Positions 56,008 to 64,000 of a DNA stretch of 64,000 bases are shown one piece after another. Origin of the DNA: Parahoeflea halophila. Lineage in GTDB: Bacteria; Pseudomonadota; Alphaproteobacteria; Rhizobiales; Rhizobiaceae. How positions within the stretch are numbered: the stretch's first letter is position 1; each line of letters begins with the position of its first letter. The notes under the pieces are model-generated. The model worked only from the letters and a program-made list of their open reading frames with translations. It did not search any database and was not told where the DNA came from. Made by a program: the position numbers and the translations under genes. Location of the stretch: NCBI RefSeq assembly GCF_900220985.1, contig NZ_OCPC01000001.1, positions 62,001 through 126,000 on the forward strand. The letters are read 5' to 3'.

Positions 56008-57718
56008 AGCAGTGCTTTTCTTTCGCTCCGCCCGGGTGGGTAACCGCGCCATAGCGCGCCGGCCCCACCGTCTGGGCGTATTTCCACAGCGCGCCCGATG
56101 CATAATCGGTTTCCCGCGCCACCCATTTTTCCCTGCGTGCAGCCAGTTCCTCATCGGACAACTGCACATTCAATGTACCGGCGACGGCATCGATATCGAT
56201 AATGTCGCCATCCTCGAGCAGGCCGATCGGCCCGCCTTCCGCCGCTTCAGGCCCGACATGGCCGATGCAGAAACCGCGTGTCGCGCCGGAGAACCGGCCG
56301 TCGGTGATCAGCGCAACCTTGTCGCCCATTCCCTGGCCGTAAAGCGCAGCGGTTGTCGACAACATCTCGCGCATGCCGGGGCCACCCTTGGGTCCCTCGT
56401 AGCGGATCACCAGAACCTCGCCTTCCTTGTACTCCCGATTTGTGACCGCATTGAAGCAAGCCTCTTCGGAATCGAAACACCGGGCCGGGCCGCTGAATTT
56501 CAGCTTCGCCATTCCCGCCACCTTCACGATGGCGCCGTCCTCGGCCAGGTTGCCCTTGAGCCCGACAACACCGCCGGTCGCTGTGATCGGCTTGTTGGCC
56601 GGCATCACCACGTCCTGCTCGTCGTTCCAGCGCACATGCTCCATGTTTTCCGCCAGCGTCCGGCCGGTCACCGTCATGCAGTCGCCGTGAAGGTAACCAT
56701 GCTCGAGCATGGTCTTCATCAGCACCGGAATGCCGCCGGCCTCAAACATGTCCTTGGCGACATATTTGCCGCCTGGCTTCAGGTTGGCGATGTAGGGCGT
56801 GCGCTCGAAAATCTTCGCCACATCGAACAGATCGAACTCAATGCCGCATTCATGCGCCAGCGCCGGCAGGTGCAGCGCCGCATTGGTCGATCCGCCGGTT
56901 GCCGAGACCACCGCCGCGGCGTTTTCAAGCGACTTGCGGGTGACGATGTCCCGCGGGCGAATCTGCTTGGCGATCAGTTCCATCACCTTCTCGCCGGCCG
57001 CATAGCAGAACTTGTCGCGGATCTCGTAAGCTGCGGGCGCGCCGCAGGAATAAGGCAGCGCCAGACCAATGGCCTCGGCCACGGTGGCCATCGTGTTGGC
57101 GGTGAACTGCGCACCACAGGAACCCGCCGACGGGCAAGCCGCCTGCTCGATCTCGGCCAGGTCCTCATCCGACATGTCGCCGACCGAATGCTGGCCCACG
57201 GCTTCGAACACGTCCTGAATGGTGATCTGGCGGCCGCGGAAAGAGCCCGGAAGAATCGACCCGCCATAAATGAAGATTGAGGGCACATTGAGCCGTACCA
57301 TCGACATCATCATGCCTGGCAAGGACTTGTCGCAGCCGGCGAGTCCGACAATCGCGTCGTAGCAGTGACCGCGCATCGTCAGCTCGACCGAATCCGCGAT
57401 CAGGTCACGGCTGGCAAGCGACGCTTTCATACCCTGGTGTCCCATGGCAATACCGTCGGTCACGGTAATGGTGCAGAACTCGCGCGGCGTGCCCTTGGCT
57501 GATGCAACGCCCTTCTTTACCACTTGGGCCTGCCGCATCAGCGAGATGTTGCAGGGAGCCGCCTCGTTCCAGCAAGAGGCGACGCCGACCAGAGGCTGGG
57601 CAATCTCTTCACTCGACAAACCCATGGCGTACAGGAACGACCGGTGTGGCGCACGCGTCGGACCTACCGTTGTGTAACGGCTCGGAAGCTTGGATTTGTC
57701 GAATGGTGTGGCGCTCAT
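55994..57718 (-). CDS. ilvD: Dihydroxy-acid dehydratase
   Basis: 574 residues, complete. Cluster and metal ligands are visible in [24 protein letters not shown] and [14 protein letters not shown]. Also typical are [22 protein letters not shown] and [20 protein letters not shown] at the start. It dehydrates dihydroxy acids in Val/Ile/Leu and pantothenate synthesis, using an Fe-S cluster. ATG 57718 has a TGAGGA site; an upstream start (57751) is rejected. exoR starts within its last codons, so the two are probably one transcript. Confidence 0.96.
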   Translation of the reverse strand: MSATPFDKSKLPSRYTTVGPTRAPHRSFLYAMGLSSEEIAQPLVGVASCWNEAAPCNISLMRQAQVVKKGVASAKGTPREFCTITVTDGIAMGHQGMKASLASRDLIADSVELTMRGHCYDAIVGLAGCDKSLPGMMMSMVRLNVPSIFIYGGSILPGSFRGRQITIQDVFEAVGQHSVGDMSDEDLAEIEQAACPSAGSCGAQFTANTMATVAEAIGLALPYSCGAPAAYEIRDKFCYAAGEKVMELIAKQIRPRDIVTRKSLENAAAVVSATGGSTNAALHLPALAHECGIEFDLFDVAKIFERTPYIANLKPGGKYVAKDMFEAGGIPVLMKTMLEHGYLHGDCMTVTGRTLAENMEHVRWNDEQDVVMPANKPITATGGVVGLKGNLAEDGAIVKVAGMAKLKFSGPARCFDSEEACFNAVTNREYKEGEVLVIRYEGPKGGPGMREMLSTTAALYGQGMGDKVALITDGRFSGATRGFCIGHVGPEAAEGGPIGLLEDGDIIDIDAVAGTLNVQLSDEELAARREKWVARETDYASGALWKYAQTVGPARYGAVTHPGGAKEKHCYADI

Positions 57719-58051
57719 GAAATCCTCAGACGCGTCGGGCCTGCCAACCAAGCTGCGGGACTGGATTGATGCTCTGCCCTGCGCCCCGTTTGTGGCGGGA
57801 AATAGGCACCCCCTGTGCCCGTAAAACTCATAGCAGATGCTTTGGCAAAAAGTGTTGCGGAATCGTCACAATGCGTGATGTCAAAGCTGCATTCGACAAA
57901 TTTTCATCAATTTTTCAAAGACCAAGGCGGCAACACGGCGGCACTTGGAGAAAATCAGACAGACTGACATGCGCCGTGGACCTGCCGCCCCCTGCATACA
58001 AAAACCCCGCCACAAGGGCGGGGTCTCAGAGACGCGGCTCAAACAACCGGA
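57719..58051. other. Intergenic region between fadL-like gene and ilvD
   Basis: Contains the ilvD upstream region and, near 58000-58024, the terminator of the fadL-like gene. No other gene or structure is supported. Confidence 0.6.
58000..58024 (-). terminator. Intrinsic terminator of the fadL-like gene
   Basis: On the reverse strand ACCCCGCC / GGCGGGGT with a 5-nt loop, followed by TTTTT, 28 bp after the stop. Confidence 0.85.
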
Positions 58052-59308
58052 TCAGAATTTGATCTTGGCACCGAGCGAGATCGCAGCGACGAGGTCGTTG
58101 CCAAAGGAGTAGCTCACTTCGTTACCGAACGTGCCCTGCGAATTGGTCACGGTGCCGGAGCTGCCAGACGTCAGGACGCCGAGCGCGCCGCCGAAGCGGA
58201 TCTGAACATTTTCGTTGGGAGTGTACGCTGCACCTGCGCCGAATGTCCAAGTATCGGTTTGCGTACCGATCCCGGTGCTGGTACCGCGATCCCAGGTGAT
58301 TGCAGCCGAACCGGAGAGCATGTCGTTGAACTTGTGAGCAACACCACCGGTGACCGTCCACCCATCGCGGTAAAGCAGATCAAGCGATGTAGCCTGATTG
58401 GCGGCACCGAAACGACAACCAAGCGCACGAGTGCTGGTCGGGCAGAATGCAATAGTCTGCAACTGGCTCCAGTCGACCCACTTGACCGATCCGAAGACCA
58501 GCCAGCCGGGCGCAACACCCGACTGCAGCTTCAATTCCAATGAATCAGGCATTGCCGTTGCACCGAACACTGGTGTCGCGCGCCCCGCAAGCGGATTTCC
58601 GCCCAAACCGGCAGTCAGCTGCGTCAGATCCAACGTACCGGTGATATTGTCGAGCTGGACTTCGGAATAATACATCAGGCTTGCACGCAGAGCGATGTCC
58701 GGAACTTCGTATGCGACACCCGCACGCCAGCCAATTCCAGACCCGCTCAGATCGAGACGGCCAACACCCGCACCAGGGATCGGAGCAACAAGCCGGGTCT
58801 TGAAACCGCTGACTTCGAGATGAGAAACTCCACCGATGACGCGAAACTGTCCTTTCCCGGCGTCAACCTTGTAGGAACATGTCGCGGCGAAGCTGTCGCT
58901 GGTGATCTTGGTTTCGATGTTGCTGTTGGCACCCACCCAGTTCGCGCCGGGTGCGGAGTGTGCGCCATAGGGCTGCGAGTAGTCACCCAGGCAATCGATC
59001 GCGTTTCCGACAGCGGCCTTGAACCCGATCCGTGGAACCCAGTAGGCTTCAGTGTCATTGGCAGTGGTTGTCCCCCCACCAATACCATTGCTACCCAAAC
59101 CGTTGGTCGCGTTTGTGTCTACGGCATTTTTCAACTTACGCTGTGGCGATACATATGCAGCGGTCGCATCCGTGGTAAAACGGGATGTGTCGAACAACTG
59201 ATCGATATTGTGGCCACCCCGCTCAAGTCCTCCTGCATGCGCTGCGGATGCAAGCGTCACGGTTGCGGCCATGGCAACCATTACTGAATTCAAAGTCCCG
59301 CGTTTCAT
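58052..59308 (-). CDS. FadL/OmpP1-family outer-membrane porin
   Basis: 418 residues. Signal peptide (MVAMAATVTLASAAHA) and then GGLERGGHNIDQLFD, the plug-domain start of OmpP1/FadL/TodX transporters, followed by beta-strand-rich sequence (alternating hydrophobic and polar, many Gly/Asn/Thr turns). The C-terminal strand ends IKF, typical for BAM recognition. Likely imports long-chain fatty acids or other hydrophobic compounds. Strong GGGAGGG ribosome site and a TATAAT-like -10 upstream; its own terminator makes it monocistronic. Confidence 0.88.
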   Translation of the reverse strand: MKRGTLNSVMVAMAATVTLASAAHAGGLERGGHNIDQLFDTSRFTTDATAAYVSPQRKLKNAVDTNATNGLGSNGIGGGTTTANDTEAYWVPRIGFKAAVGNAIDCLGDYSQPYGAHSAPGANWVGANSNIETKITSDSFAATCSYKVDAGKGQFRVIGGVSHLEVSGFKTRLVAPIPGAGVGRLDLSGSGIGWRAGVAYEVPDIALRASLMYYSEVQLDNITGTLDLTQLTAGLGGNPLAGRATPVFGATAMPDSLELKLQSGVAPGWLVFGSVKWVDWSQLQTIAFCPTSTRALGCRFGAANQATSLDLLYRDGWTVTGGVAHKFNDMLSGSAAITWDRGTSTGIGTQTDTWTFGAGAAYTPNENVQIRFGGALGVLTSGSSGTVTNSQGTFGNEVSYSFGNDLVAAISLGAKIKF

Positions 59309-59340
59309 ATAATCCCTCCCGGACGCAAAAGCTTACGAAG

Positions 59341-59346
59341 ATTATA
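59341..59346 (-). promoter_or_regulatory. -10 box of the fadL-like gene
   Basis: Perfect TATAAT on the reverse strand, 33 bp before the start codon; the -35 element is weak (ACAAAC-like at about 17-19 nt), suggesting activator dependence. Confidence 0.45.
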
Positions 59347-59601
59347 TTAGGTAAGGTATCGGCGTGTTTGTAAACCGTCACAAATTTGGCCCCAGCGCAG
59401 CCGCGCCGGCGTTGGATGCAAGAACTCGCTGAATTTCCCGTTTTGCGGCTGGCAACATCCCAAAATCACGTTGCAGTGAGCACGAGACGGCCAAAAATGG
59501 GGAGTTATTGCCTCTATGCCGCAAAATTGTTGCAATTCAGCCACAATTGCTTTGTTTTCGACCAGACGGCTCGAGAAGCCGAGCCTTGCGCCTTTAAACA
59601 G

Positions 59602-59628
59602 AAAGGGCGGCCCGTCTCCGGACCGCCC
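59602..59628 (-). terminator. Intrinsic terminator of valS
   Basis: On the reverse strand GGGCGGTCCG / CGGGCCGCCC (one G-T pair) with a short loop, followed by TTTCTGTTT, 28 bp after the valS stop. Confidence 0.75.
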
Positions 59629-59655
59629 AGCCAGCATATTCAGACCGGGATTAAA

Positions 59656-62469
59656 TCACCCGGCCTGGACCAGCCTGTCGATCGCAGCGGTGAGCTTGTC
59701 CTTCTGTCCCGACAGGTCGACCAGCTTTTCACGTTCGGCTTCGACAATCTCCGGCTTGGCATTGGCCACGAATTTCTCGTTCGCAAGTTTCCGTTCGATC
59801 TTGTCGAGATCATCGGCAACCTTCGCCCTTGCCTTCTCCAGACGGGCCTTTTCCGCAGCCAGGTCAATAAGGTCGCCCAGCGGCAGGCAGGCTGTCGCCT
59901 CACCGACAACAATCTGCGCCGATCCGGCCGGCACGGCGCTTTCCCGCACGATTTCGGTGACCCTTGCCAGCCGCTTGATTGCAGAATCGTGGCGGACCAG
60001 TCTTTCCTCGGTTGTGGCGTTCGTGCCCACCATCACCAGCGCCGCCTTTGCCGAAGGCGGTACATTCATTTCCGCCCGTACGGAACGCAGCCCCGAAACC
60101 AGGTCGATCAGCCAGTTGATTTCGGCCGCGGCTGCCTCGTCATCAAGCACCGGCTGTGGCCACGCTGCATGGCAGGCAAGCCCCGCCCCGGCTCCCGCCA
60201 GGTGTTCCCACAGTTCTTCCGTCATGAACGGCATGAACGGATGCAGCAGCTTGACCGCTTCGCTGAGCACGTGAGCAGCACAGGCGCGGGCCTCCACCTT
60301 GGCGGCTTCATCCTCGCCGTTGAACACCGGCTTGAGCAGTTCCAGATACCAGTCGCAGACCTGGTTCCAGACAAATCGGTAAAGCGCACTCGACGCCTCG
60401 TTGAACTTGTAGGCCTCAATCGCGGACTTTACCTCGTTGGCGGTGCGGGTGAGCTCGGTGAGGATCCAGCGGTTGATCGTCAGCTTGGCCGTCGACGGGT
60501 CGAATGCCGGGTCCAGCACCGCACCGTTCATGTCGGCAAATCGCGCCGCGTTCCAAAGCTTGGTACCGAAATTGCGGTAACCGGCGATCCGCGCCGGATC
60601 GAGTTTCACATCGCGGCCCTGGGCCGCCATGATCGCCAGCGTGAACCGCAGCGCATCGGCGCCGTACTCGTCGATAAGCTCCAGTGGATCGATGACATTG
60701 CCCTTGGACTTGGACATCTTGGCGCCGTCCTTGTCGCGCACCAGCGCGTGGACATAGACAGTGTGGAACGGCTCCTCATCCATGAAGTGCAGCCCCATCA
60801 TCATCATCCGGGCCACCCAGAAGAAGATAATGTCGAAGCCGGTTACCAGCACATCGGTCTGGTAGTAGCGGGCAAGTTCGGGTGTCTTGTCAGGCCAGCC
60901 GAGCGTGGAGAACGGCCAGAGCGCTGACGAGAACCAGGTGTCGAGCACATCCTCGTCGCGGGTCAGGATCTCGCCCGGCTTGAAGTTCTCCAGCTTTTCC
61001 TCGACCCAGGCTTTCCACGGACCTTCATGGGCGATGTAATGCTGGATCGCCGCATCGAGCGCCGTCTCCTCGTCCTTTTCTACAAATACCTGCCCGTCCG
61101 GGCCATACCAGGCCGGGATCTGGTGCCCCCACCACAATTGCCGTGAGATGCACCAGGGCTGGATGTTTTCCATCCATTCGAAATAGGTCTTTTCCCAGTT
61201 CTTCGGCACGAAATTGGTGCGGCCCTCGCGCACGCTTTCGATCGCCGGCTTGGCCATCTCGGCGGCATTGACATACCACTGGTCGGTCAGGAACGGCTCG
61301 ATCGGCACGCCGCCGCGGTCGCCATGCGGCACCATGTGGGTGTGCGGCTCGATGTGGTCGAGAAGCCCCAGTTCGTCCATCTTGGCGACCACCTCCTTGC
61401 GTGCTGCAAAGCGGTCCATGCCATCAAGCTCTTCGATCACCTCGATCAGCTTGCCCTTGACGGTCAGGCCTTCGAGGAAATCCTCGTTGTCCTTGAGCTC
61501 GATACGGCCATCGACGGTCAGGATGTTGATGGCCTTGAGGTGGTGGCGCTTGCCAACCTCGAAATCGTTGAAGTCATGCGCGGGCGTGATCTTCACCGCG
61601 CCCGATCCGGCGGTCTCGTCGGCGTAATCATCGCCGACAATCTTGATCCGCCGCCCGACCAGCGGCAGCACGACGGATTTGCCGATCAGGTCCCGGTAGC
61701 GGGCATCCTCGGGATTGACGGCAACCCCCGTATCCCCGAGCATCGTCTCCGGCCGTGTGGTGGCGACGATGATGTAATCCCGTGTCTCATAGGTGTGGCT
61801 GCCGGTTTCCTCGTCATAGGAGACCGGGTGCTCATAGGTGACGCCATCGGCCAACGGATAGCGGAAGTGCCACAAATTGCCCTGCACTTCGACCTGCTCG
61901 ACCTCGAGATCGGAAATCGCCGTCAGCAGTTTCGGGTCCCAGTTAACCAGACGCTTGTCCTTGTAGATCAACCCCTCCTTGTAGAGGCTGACAAAGACTT
62001 CCAGCACCGCGCGCGACAGCCCCTCGTCCATGGTGAAGCGTTCACGCGACCAGTCGCAGGAAGCACCAAGCCGCTTGAGCTGGTTGAATATCATGCCGCC
62101 GGATTCGTCTTTCCACTCCCAGATCTTGTCGACGAATGCCTCGCGACCGATCTCCCGGCGATGGATCTGGCGTTCGGCAAGCTGCCGCTCGACCACCATC
62201 TGGGTGGCAATGCCGGCATGGTCCATGCCCGGCTGCCACAGAACGTTCTGCCCGAGCATCCGGTGATAGCGCACCAGAATATCCTGCAATGTGTTGTTGA
62301 GCGCGTGGCCCATATGCAGCGAACCGGTGACGTTCGGCGGTGGGATCACGATGCAGAACGCGTCCTGTTCCGGCTGTGCGCCAGCACCGGCGGCAAAGGC
62401 ATTCGCCTCGGCCCAGCGTGTCACGATTTTGGGCTCTACAGCCACTGCGTCATAGGTTTTTTCGAGCAT
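59656..62469 (-). CDS. valS: Valyl-tRNA synthetase
   Basis: 937 residues. It has the class I motif PPPNVTGSLHMGHALN, the WQPGMDHAGIATQ region, editing domain parts (TTRPETMLGDTGVAVNP), WCISRQLWWGHQIPAWY and GAKMSKSKGNVIDPLELIDEYGADALRFTL (KMSKS). A C-terminal coiled coil (LAAEKARLEKARAKVADDLDKIERKL) binds tRNA. It charges tRNA-Val. It lies next to popZ as in other Rhizobiales. Confidence 0.97.
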   Translation of the reverse strand: MLEKTYDAVAVEPKIVTRWAEANAFAAGAGAQPEQDAFCIVIPPPNVTGSLHMGHALNNTLQDILVRYHRMLGQNVLWQPGMDHAGIATQMVVERQLAERQIHRREIGREAFVDKIWEWKDESGGMIFNQLKRLGASCDWSRERFTMDEGLSRAVLEVFVSLYKEGLIYKDKRLVNWDPKLLTAISDLEVEQVEVQGNLWHFRYPLADGVTYEHPVSYDEETGSHTYETRDYIIVATTRPETMLGDTGVAVNPEDARYRDLIGKSVVLPLVGRRIKIVGDDYADETAGSGAVKITPAHDFNDFEVGKRHHLKAINILTVDGRIELKDNEDFLEGLTVKGKLIEVIEELDGMDRFAARKEVVAKMDELGLLDHIEPHTHMVPHGDRGGVPIEPFLTDQWYVNAAEMAKPAIESVREGRTNFVPKNWEKTYFEWMENIQPWCISRQLWWGHQIPAWYGPDGQVFVEKDEETALDAAIQHYIAHEGPWKAWVEEKLENFKPGEILTRDEDVLDTWFSSALWPFSTLGWPDKTPELARYYQTDVLVTGFDIIFFWVARMMMMGLHFMDEEPFHTVYVHALVRDKDGAKMSKSKGNVIDPLELIDEYGADALRFTLAIMAAQGRDVKLDPARIAGYRNFGTKLWNAARFADMNGAVLDPAFDPSTAKLTINRWILTELTRTANEVKSAIEAYKFNEASSALYRFVWNQVCDWYLELLKPVFNGEDEAAKVEARACAAHVLSEAVKLLHPFMPFMTEELWEHLAGAGAGLACHAAWPQPVLDDEAAAAEINWLIDLVSGLRSVRAEMNVPPSAKAALVMVGTNATTEERLVRHDSAIKRLARVTEIVRESAVPAGSAQIVVGEATACLPLGDLIDLAAEKARLEKARAKVADDLDKIERKLANEKFVANAKPEIVEAEREKLVDLSGQKDKLTAAIDRLVQAG

Positions 62470-62795
62470 GATCGGGGGACCGTTTGCATCTGATGTGATG
62501 GGACTGTGATAAACCGGAAGCAGTTGCTGGAGTCAACACAAGCTGCGGCGAACCGGCCGCAGCCGGTGGACATGCCGCAGCTAGCCGCAAAACATGGCAT
62601 CTTCCCACATCATGTGGCACCGGCGGACAGACCCTGGCGCATTTTTGACCGCGCAGGCGTCAAGCAACGGGATGAGCCCCGCGCCCGCCCCGCGGGCGGC
62701 TCAGGGTCACGGTGACATCAATCTACAAAACACAGGTCCGGGCAGTCATGCGGTGAGGCCGAGCTTTAGTGCCCGGTCCGCTATCCCGGCGCAGA
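62470..62795. other. Intergenic region between valS and popZ
   Basis: 326 bp without a convincing gene. Short frames on the + strand are GC-bias shadows; I saw no tRNA, sRNA-like hairpin pair or repeat. Confidence 0.5.
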
Positions 62796-63659
62796 CTAGC
62801 GGCGGTTTCCGCGAGATACGCGCTCGATTTCCTCACGCACAAGCCGTTCGACCAGCGTCGGCAGATTGTCATCCAGCCATTGGGTCAACATCGGCCGCAA
62901 CATCTCCTCGGCGATCTCGTCGAAGGAGCGTCGCTGACCCGCAGCAATGGCCGCATCGAGCTCTCCGAAGGCGGCGGCGACTTTCTCGCCGGTCTGCAGG
63001 GAGACCAGCTGCCCGCCGGCATTGCGATCAGCTTCCGGGGCCTGTTCGGGTTCAGGCTGCTGATTTTGCTCGGGCTGCACGGGCTGCCCCGAGCCTGACG
63101 CATGCGTATCAGCGGCAACTGCAGGTTTTTCTTCGGCTGGCGCTGCCTTCGCAGGCTGCGCTTCCACAGATTGCACGTCCTGCGGCGCTTCAGCCACCAC
63201 ACGCGGCGCCGCTGCCTGCACCGGCTCTTCCGATGTCAGCGCCTCACGCAGCCTTTCCGCAGCCGCGTCGATGAAGTCAGGTTCCGGATCGGCCGACTGT
63301 GTTGCTGCATCATTCTGGCTCTGGACGGAAGCCCGGGAATGGCTGACCGGCTGGGGTGACATATCATGCTGCGTATGCGTATGCGCATCCGGCATCGCCC
63401 GTGCGCGCGCCGCAACATCTGCGAGCGAAACGGGCTGCGCAACCGGAGCGTCATTGGCTGCGGATCGTTGGTTTTCCGTGTCCTGGTCGGCATATCCCTC
63501 GTCAAGGGATTCGTCGCCGGCGTCCTGCCGGGAAAATGCTTCGGCACTGCCCGCGACCGGATGCGCGTCAGCCCCAGGTTCGTTGTTTTCAATGATCCTG
63601 CGGATGGAAGCCAGAATTTCTTCCATTGACGGTTCGCGCTGCGCGCCGGCCTGTCCCAT
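62796..63659 (-). CDS. popZ: PopZ-type polar organizing protein (DUF2497)
   Basis: 287 residues. It opens with EPSMEEILASIRRIIENNEPG, the conserved N-terminal helix that binds partner proteins. An acidic, Pro/Gln/Ala-rich disordered middle follows (about 35-200). The C-terminal helices are RSFDEIAEEMLRPMLTQWLDDNLPTLVERLVREEIERVSR. PopZ forms a polymer at the growing pole, tethering ParB-parS and client kinases in Caulobacter and marking the growth pole in Agrobacterium. It lies between valS and a tolC-type gene, as in other rhizobia. Confidence 0.92.
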   Translation of the reverse strand: MGQAGAQREPSMEEILASIRRIIENNEPGADAHPVAGSAEAFSRQDAGDESLDEGYADQDTENQRSAANDAPVAQPVSLADVAARARAMPDAHTHTQHDMSPQPVSHSRASVQSQNDAATQSADPEPDFIDAAAERLREALTSEEPVQAAAPRVVAEAPQDVQSVEAQPAKAAPAEEKPAVAADTHASGSGQPVQPEQNQQPEPEQAPEADRNAGGQLVSLQTGEKVAAAFGELDAAIAAGQRRSFDEIAEEMLRPMLTQWLDDNLPTLVERLVREEIERVSRGNRR

Positions 63660-63828
63660 GATTACGCTCCGTTACTCTCGTCGCCAAGCTGATGCCAACC
63701 GGCGAATCACCTGCCCAGTCTAGGGTATCGGTTTGAATTTGAGAATCAGGCGTTTGCACGCTTCTCCAGTCATGCACAGGAATTCGCGACAGGGCAGAAC
63801 ACCGCCCTTGCGAAGCCGTACCCAGGTT

Positions 63829-64000
63829 TCAGCGGCCGTCGACGGTGCGCAGGCCGAACCAGCGGTCCTTGGTCGCCTCGTAGTGCACTTCCGGCCGGTA
63901 GTTGGCGACATGCAGGCCGAGACGATCGACGGTCAGCTTGCCGGTGGATGCAAGGACCGAAAAGCTTGCAACGATCGCGTTACGCTCCGACTGCGAAATG
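63829..64000 (-). CDS. tolC: TolC-family outer-membrane efflux protein, C-terminal end (rest outside window)
   Basis: Only the last 56 codons are visible: SQSERNAIVASFSVLASTGK, LTVDRLGLHVANYRPEVHYE and ATKDRWFGLRTVDGR before TGA. This ending (LTVDRLGL...YxPxxHYxxxKDxWFGLRT) is typical of alphaproteobacterial TolC/BepC. TolC trimers form the outer-membrane channel for type I secretion and RND pumps. The start is beyond the right edge. The stop is 169 bp before the popZ start. Confidence 0.85.
   Translation of the reverse strand, partial: ISQSERNAIVASFSVLASTGKLTVDRLGLHVANYRPEVHYEATKDRWFGLRTVDGR

Larger units (their letters stand above)
59309..59655 (-). other. Region between fadL-like gene and valS
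   Basis: Holds the fadL-like promoter near 59341 and the valS terminator at 59602-59628. The 59400-59600 part is AT-richer and has no gene I can support. Confidence 0.6.

Noticed and set aside
59386-60927. 513-codon + frame across the end of valS
   Set aside because: Overlaps the conserved C-terminal part of valS on the opposite strand and starts in non-coding sequence without a ribosome site.

Overview
The window is a stretch of core chromosome from a GC-rich alphaproteobacterium of the order Rhizobiales (Rhizobiaceae/Phyllobacteriaceae-like, for example a Hoeflea-type genome). The assignment rests on the combination of an ExoR homologue, a PopZ (DUF2497) polar organiser beside valS, a class I PHB synthase, a bacterial NDUFS4-type complex I subunit, fused SecDF beside NDUFAF3- and NDUFAF6-like proteins, a PhrB-type (6-4) photolyase and several DUF1127 mini-proteins. 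I saw no insertion sequence, prophage, CRISPR array or transfer gene; gene order and base composition look like ordinary vertically inherited chromosome.

Layout. 1-6 kb: the end of a cystathionine beta-lyase gene, then a reverse-strand operon of a LuxR-type regulator, a single-domain response regulator and a four-PAS histidine kinase, followed by tRNA-Arg(TCT), an NDUFS4-like gene, tRNA-Pro(TGG), a DUF192 protein and a double cold-shock-domain protein. 6-15 kb: gloA, an M15-type lipoprotein, tRNA-Glu(TTC), recJ, glpX, hom, an alaC-like aminotransferase and a small lipoprotein. 15-23 kb: phaC, sfsA, map and radC forward, then phrB and tig reverse. 23-28.1 kb: tRNA-Leu(TAG), a GDYXXLXY/DUF2157 membrane pair, a cluster of three tiny DUF1127 genes with near-identical promoters, and trmFO. 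28-32.5 kb: a TadG-like von Willebrand factor A (vWA) protein, a sterol-desaturase-family protein and the NDUFAF6/NDUFAF3-like pair. 32.5-57.7 kb is dominated by housekeeping genes read leftwards: yajC-secDF, surE-pcm-nlpD-like, serS, tatABC, an orphan ABC ATPase, scpAB, nagZ, a giant SPOR protein, argS and dgt. erpA, xth and a small secreted protein are read rightwards, then exoR and ilvD leftwards. 58-64 kb: a FadL/OmpP1 porin, valS, popZ and the 3' end of a tolC-type gene.

The genes cover protein export (SecDF-YajC, TatABC, trigger factor), envelope and division (NlpD-like, NagZ, SPOR, PopZ, ScpAB), translation (SerS, ArgS, ValS, TrmFO, MAP, tRNAs), DNA and nucleotide repair (RecJ, RadC, PhrB, Xth, Dgt), amino-acid synthesis (MetC, Hom, IlvD, aminotransferase) and complex I maturation.

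The most interesting locus is 25.2-26.6 kb. Three DUF1127 genes are each preceded by a promoter with the same geometry (TGCACA, 17 nt, TATATT or TATATC, inside a larger conserved block). The first gene is followed by three consecutive hairpins whose loops carry CCTCCTCC anti-Shine-Dalgarno motifs, the last with a U-tract. This is the architecture of the CcsR/'cuckoo' stress sRNAs known from Rhodobacter. The second DUF1127 gene (47 codons) is easily missed by automated callers.
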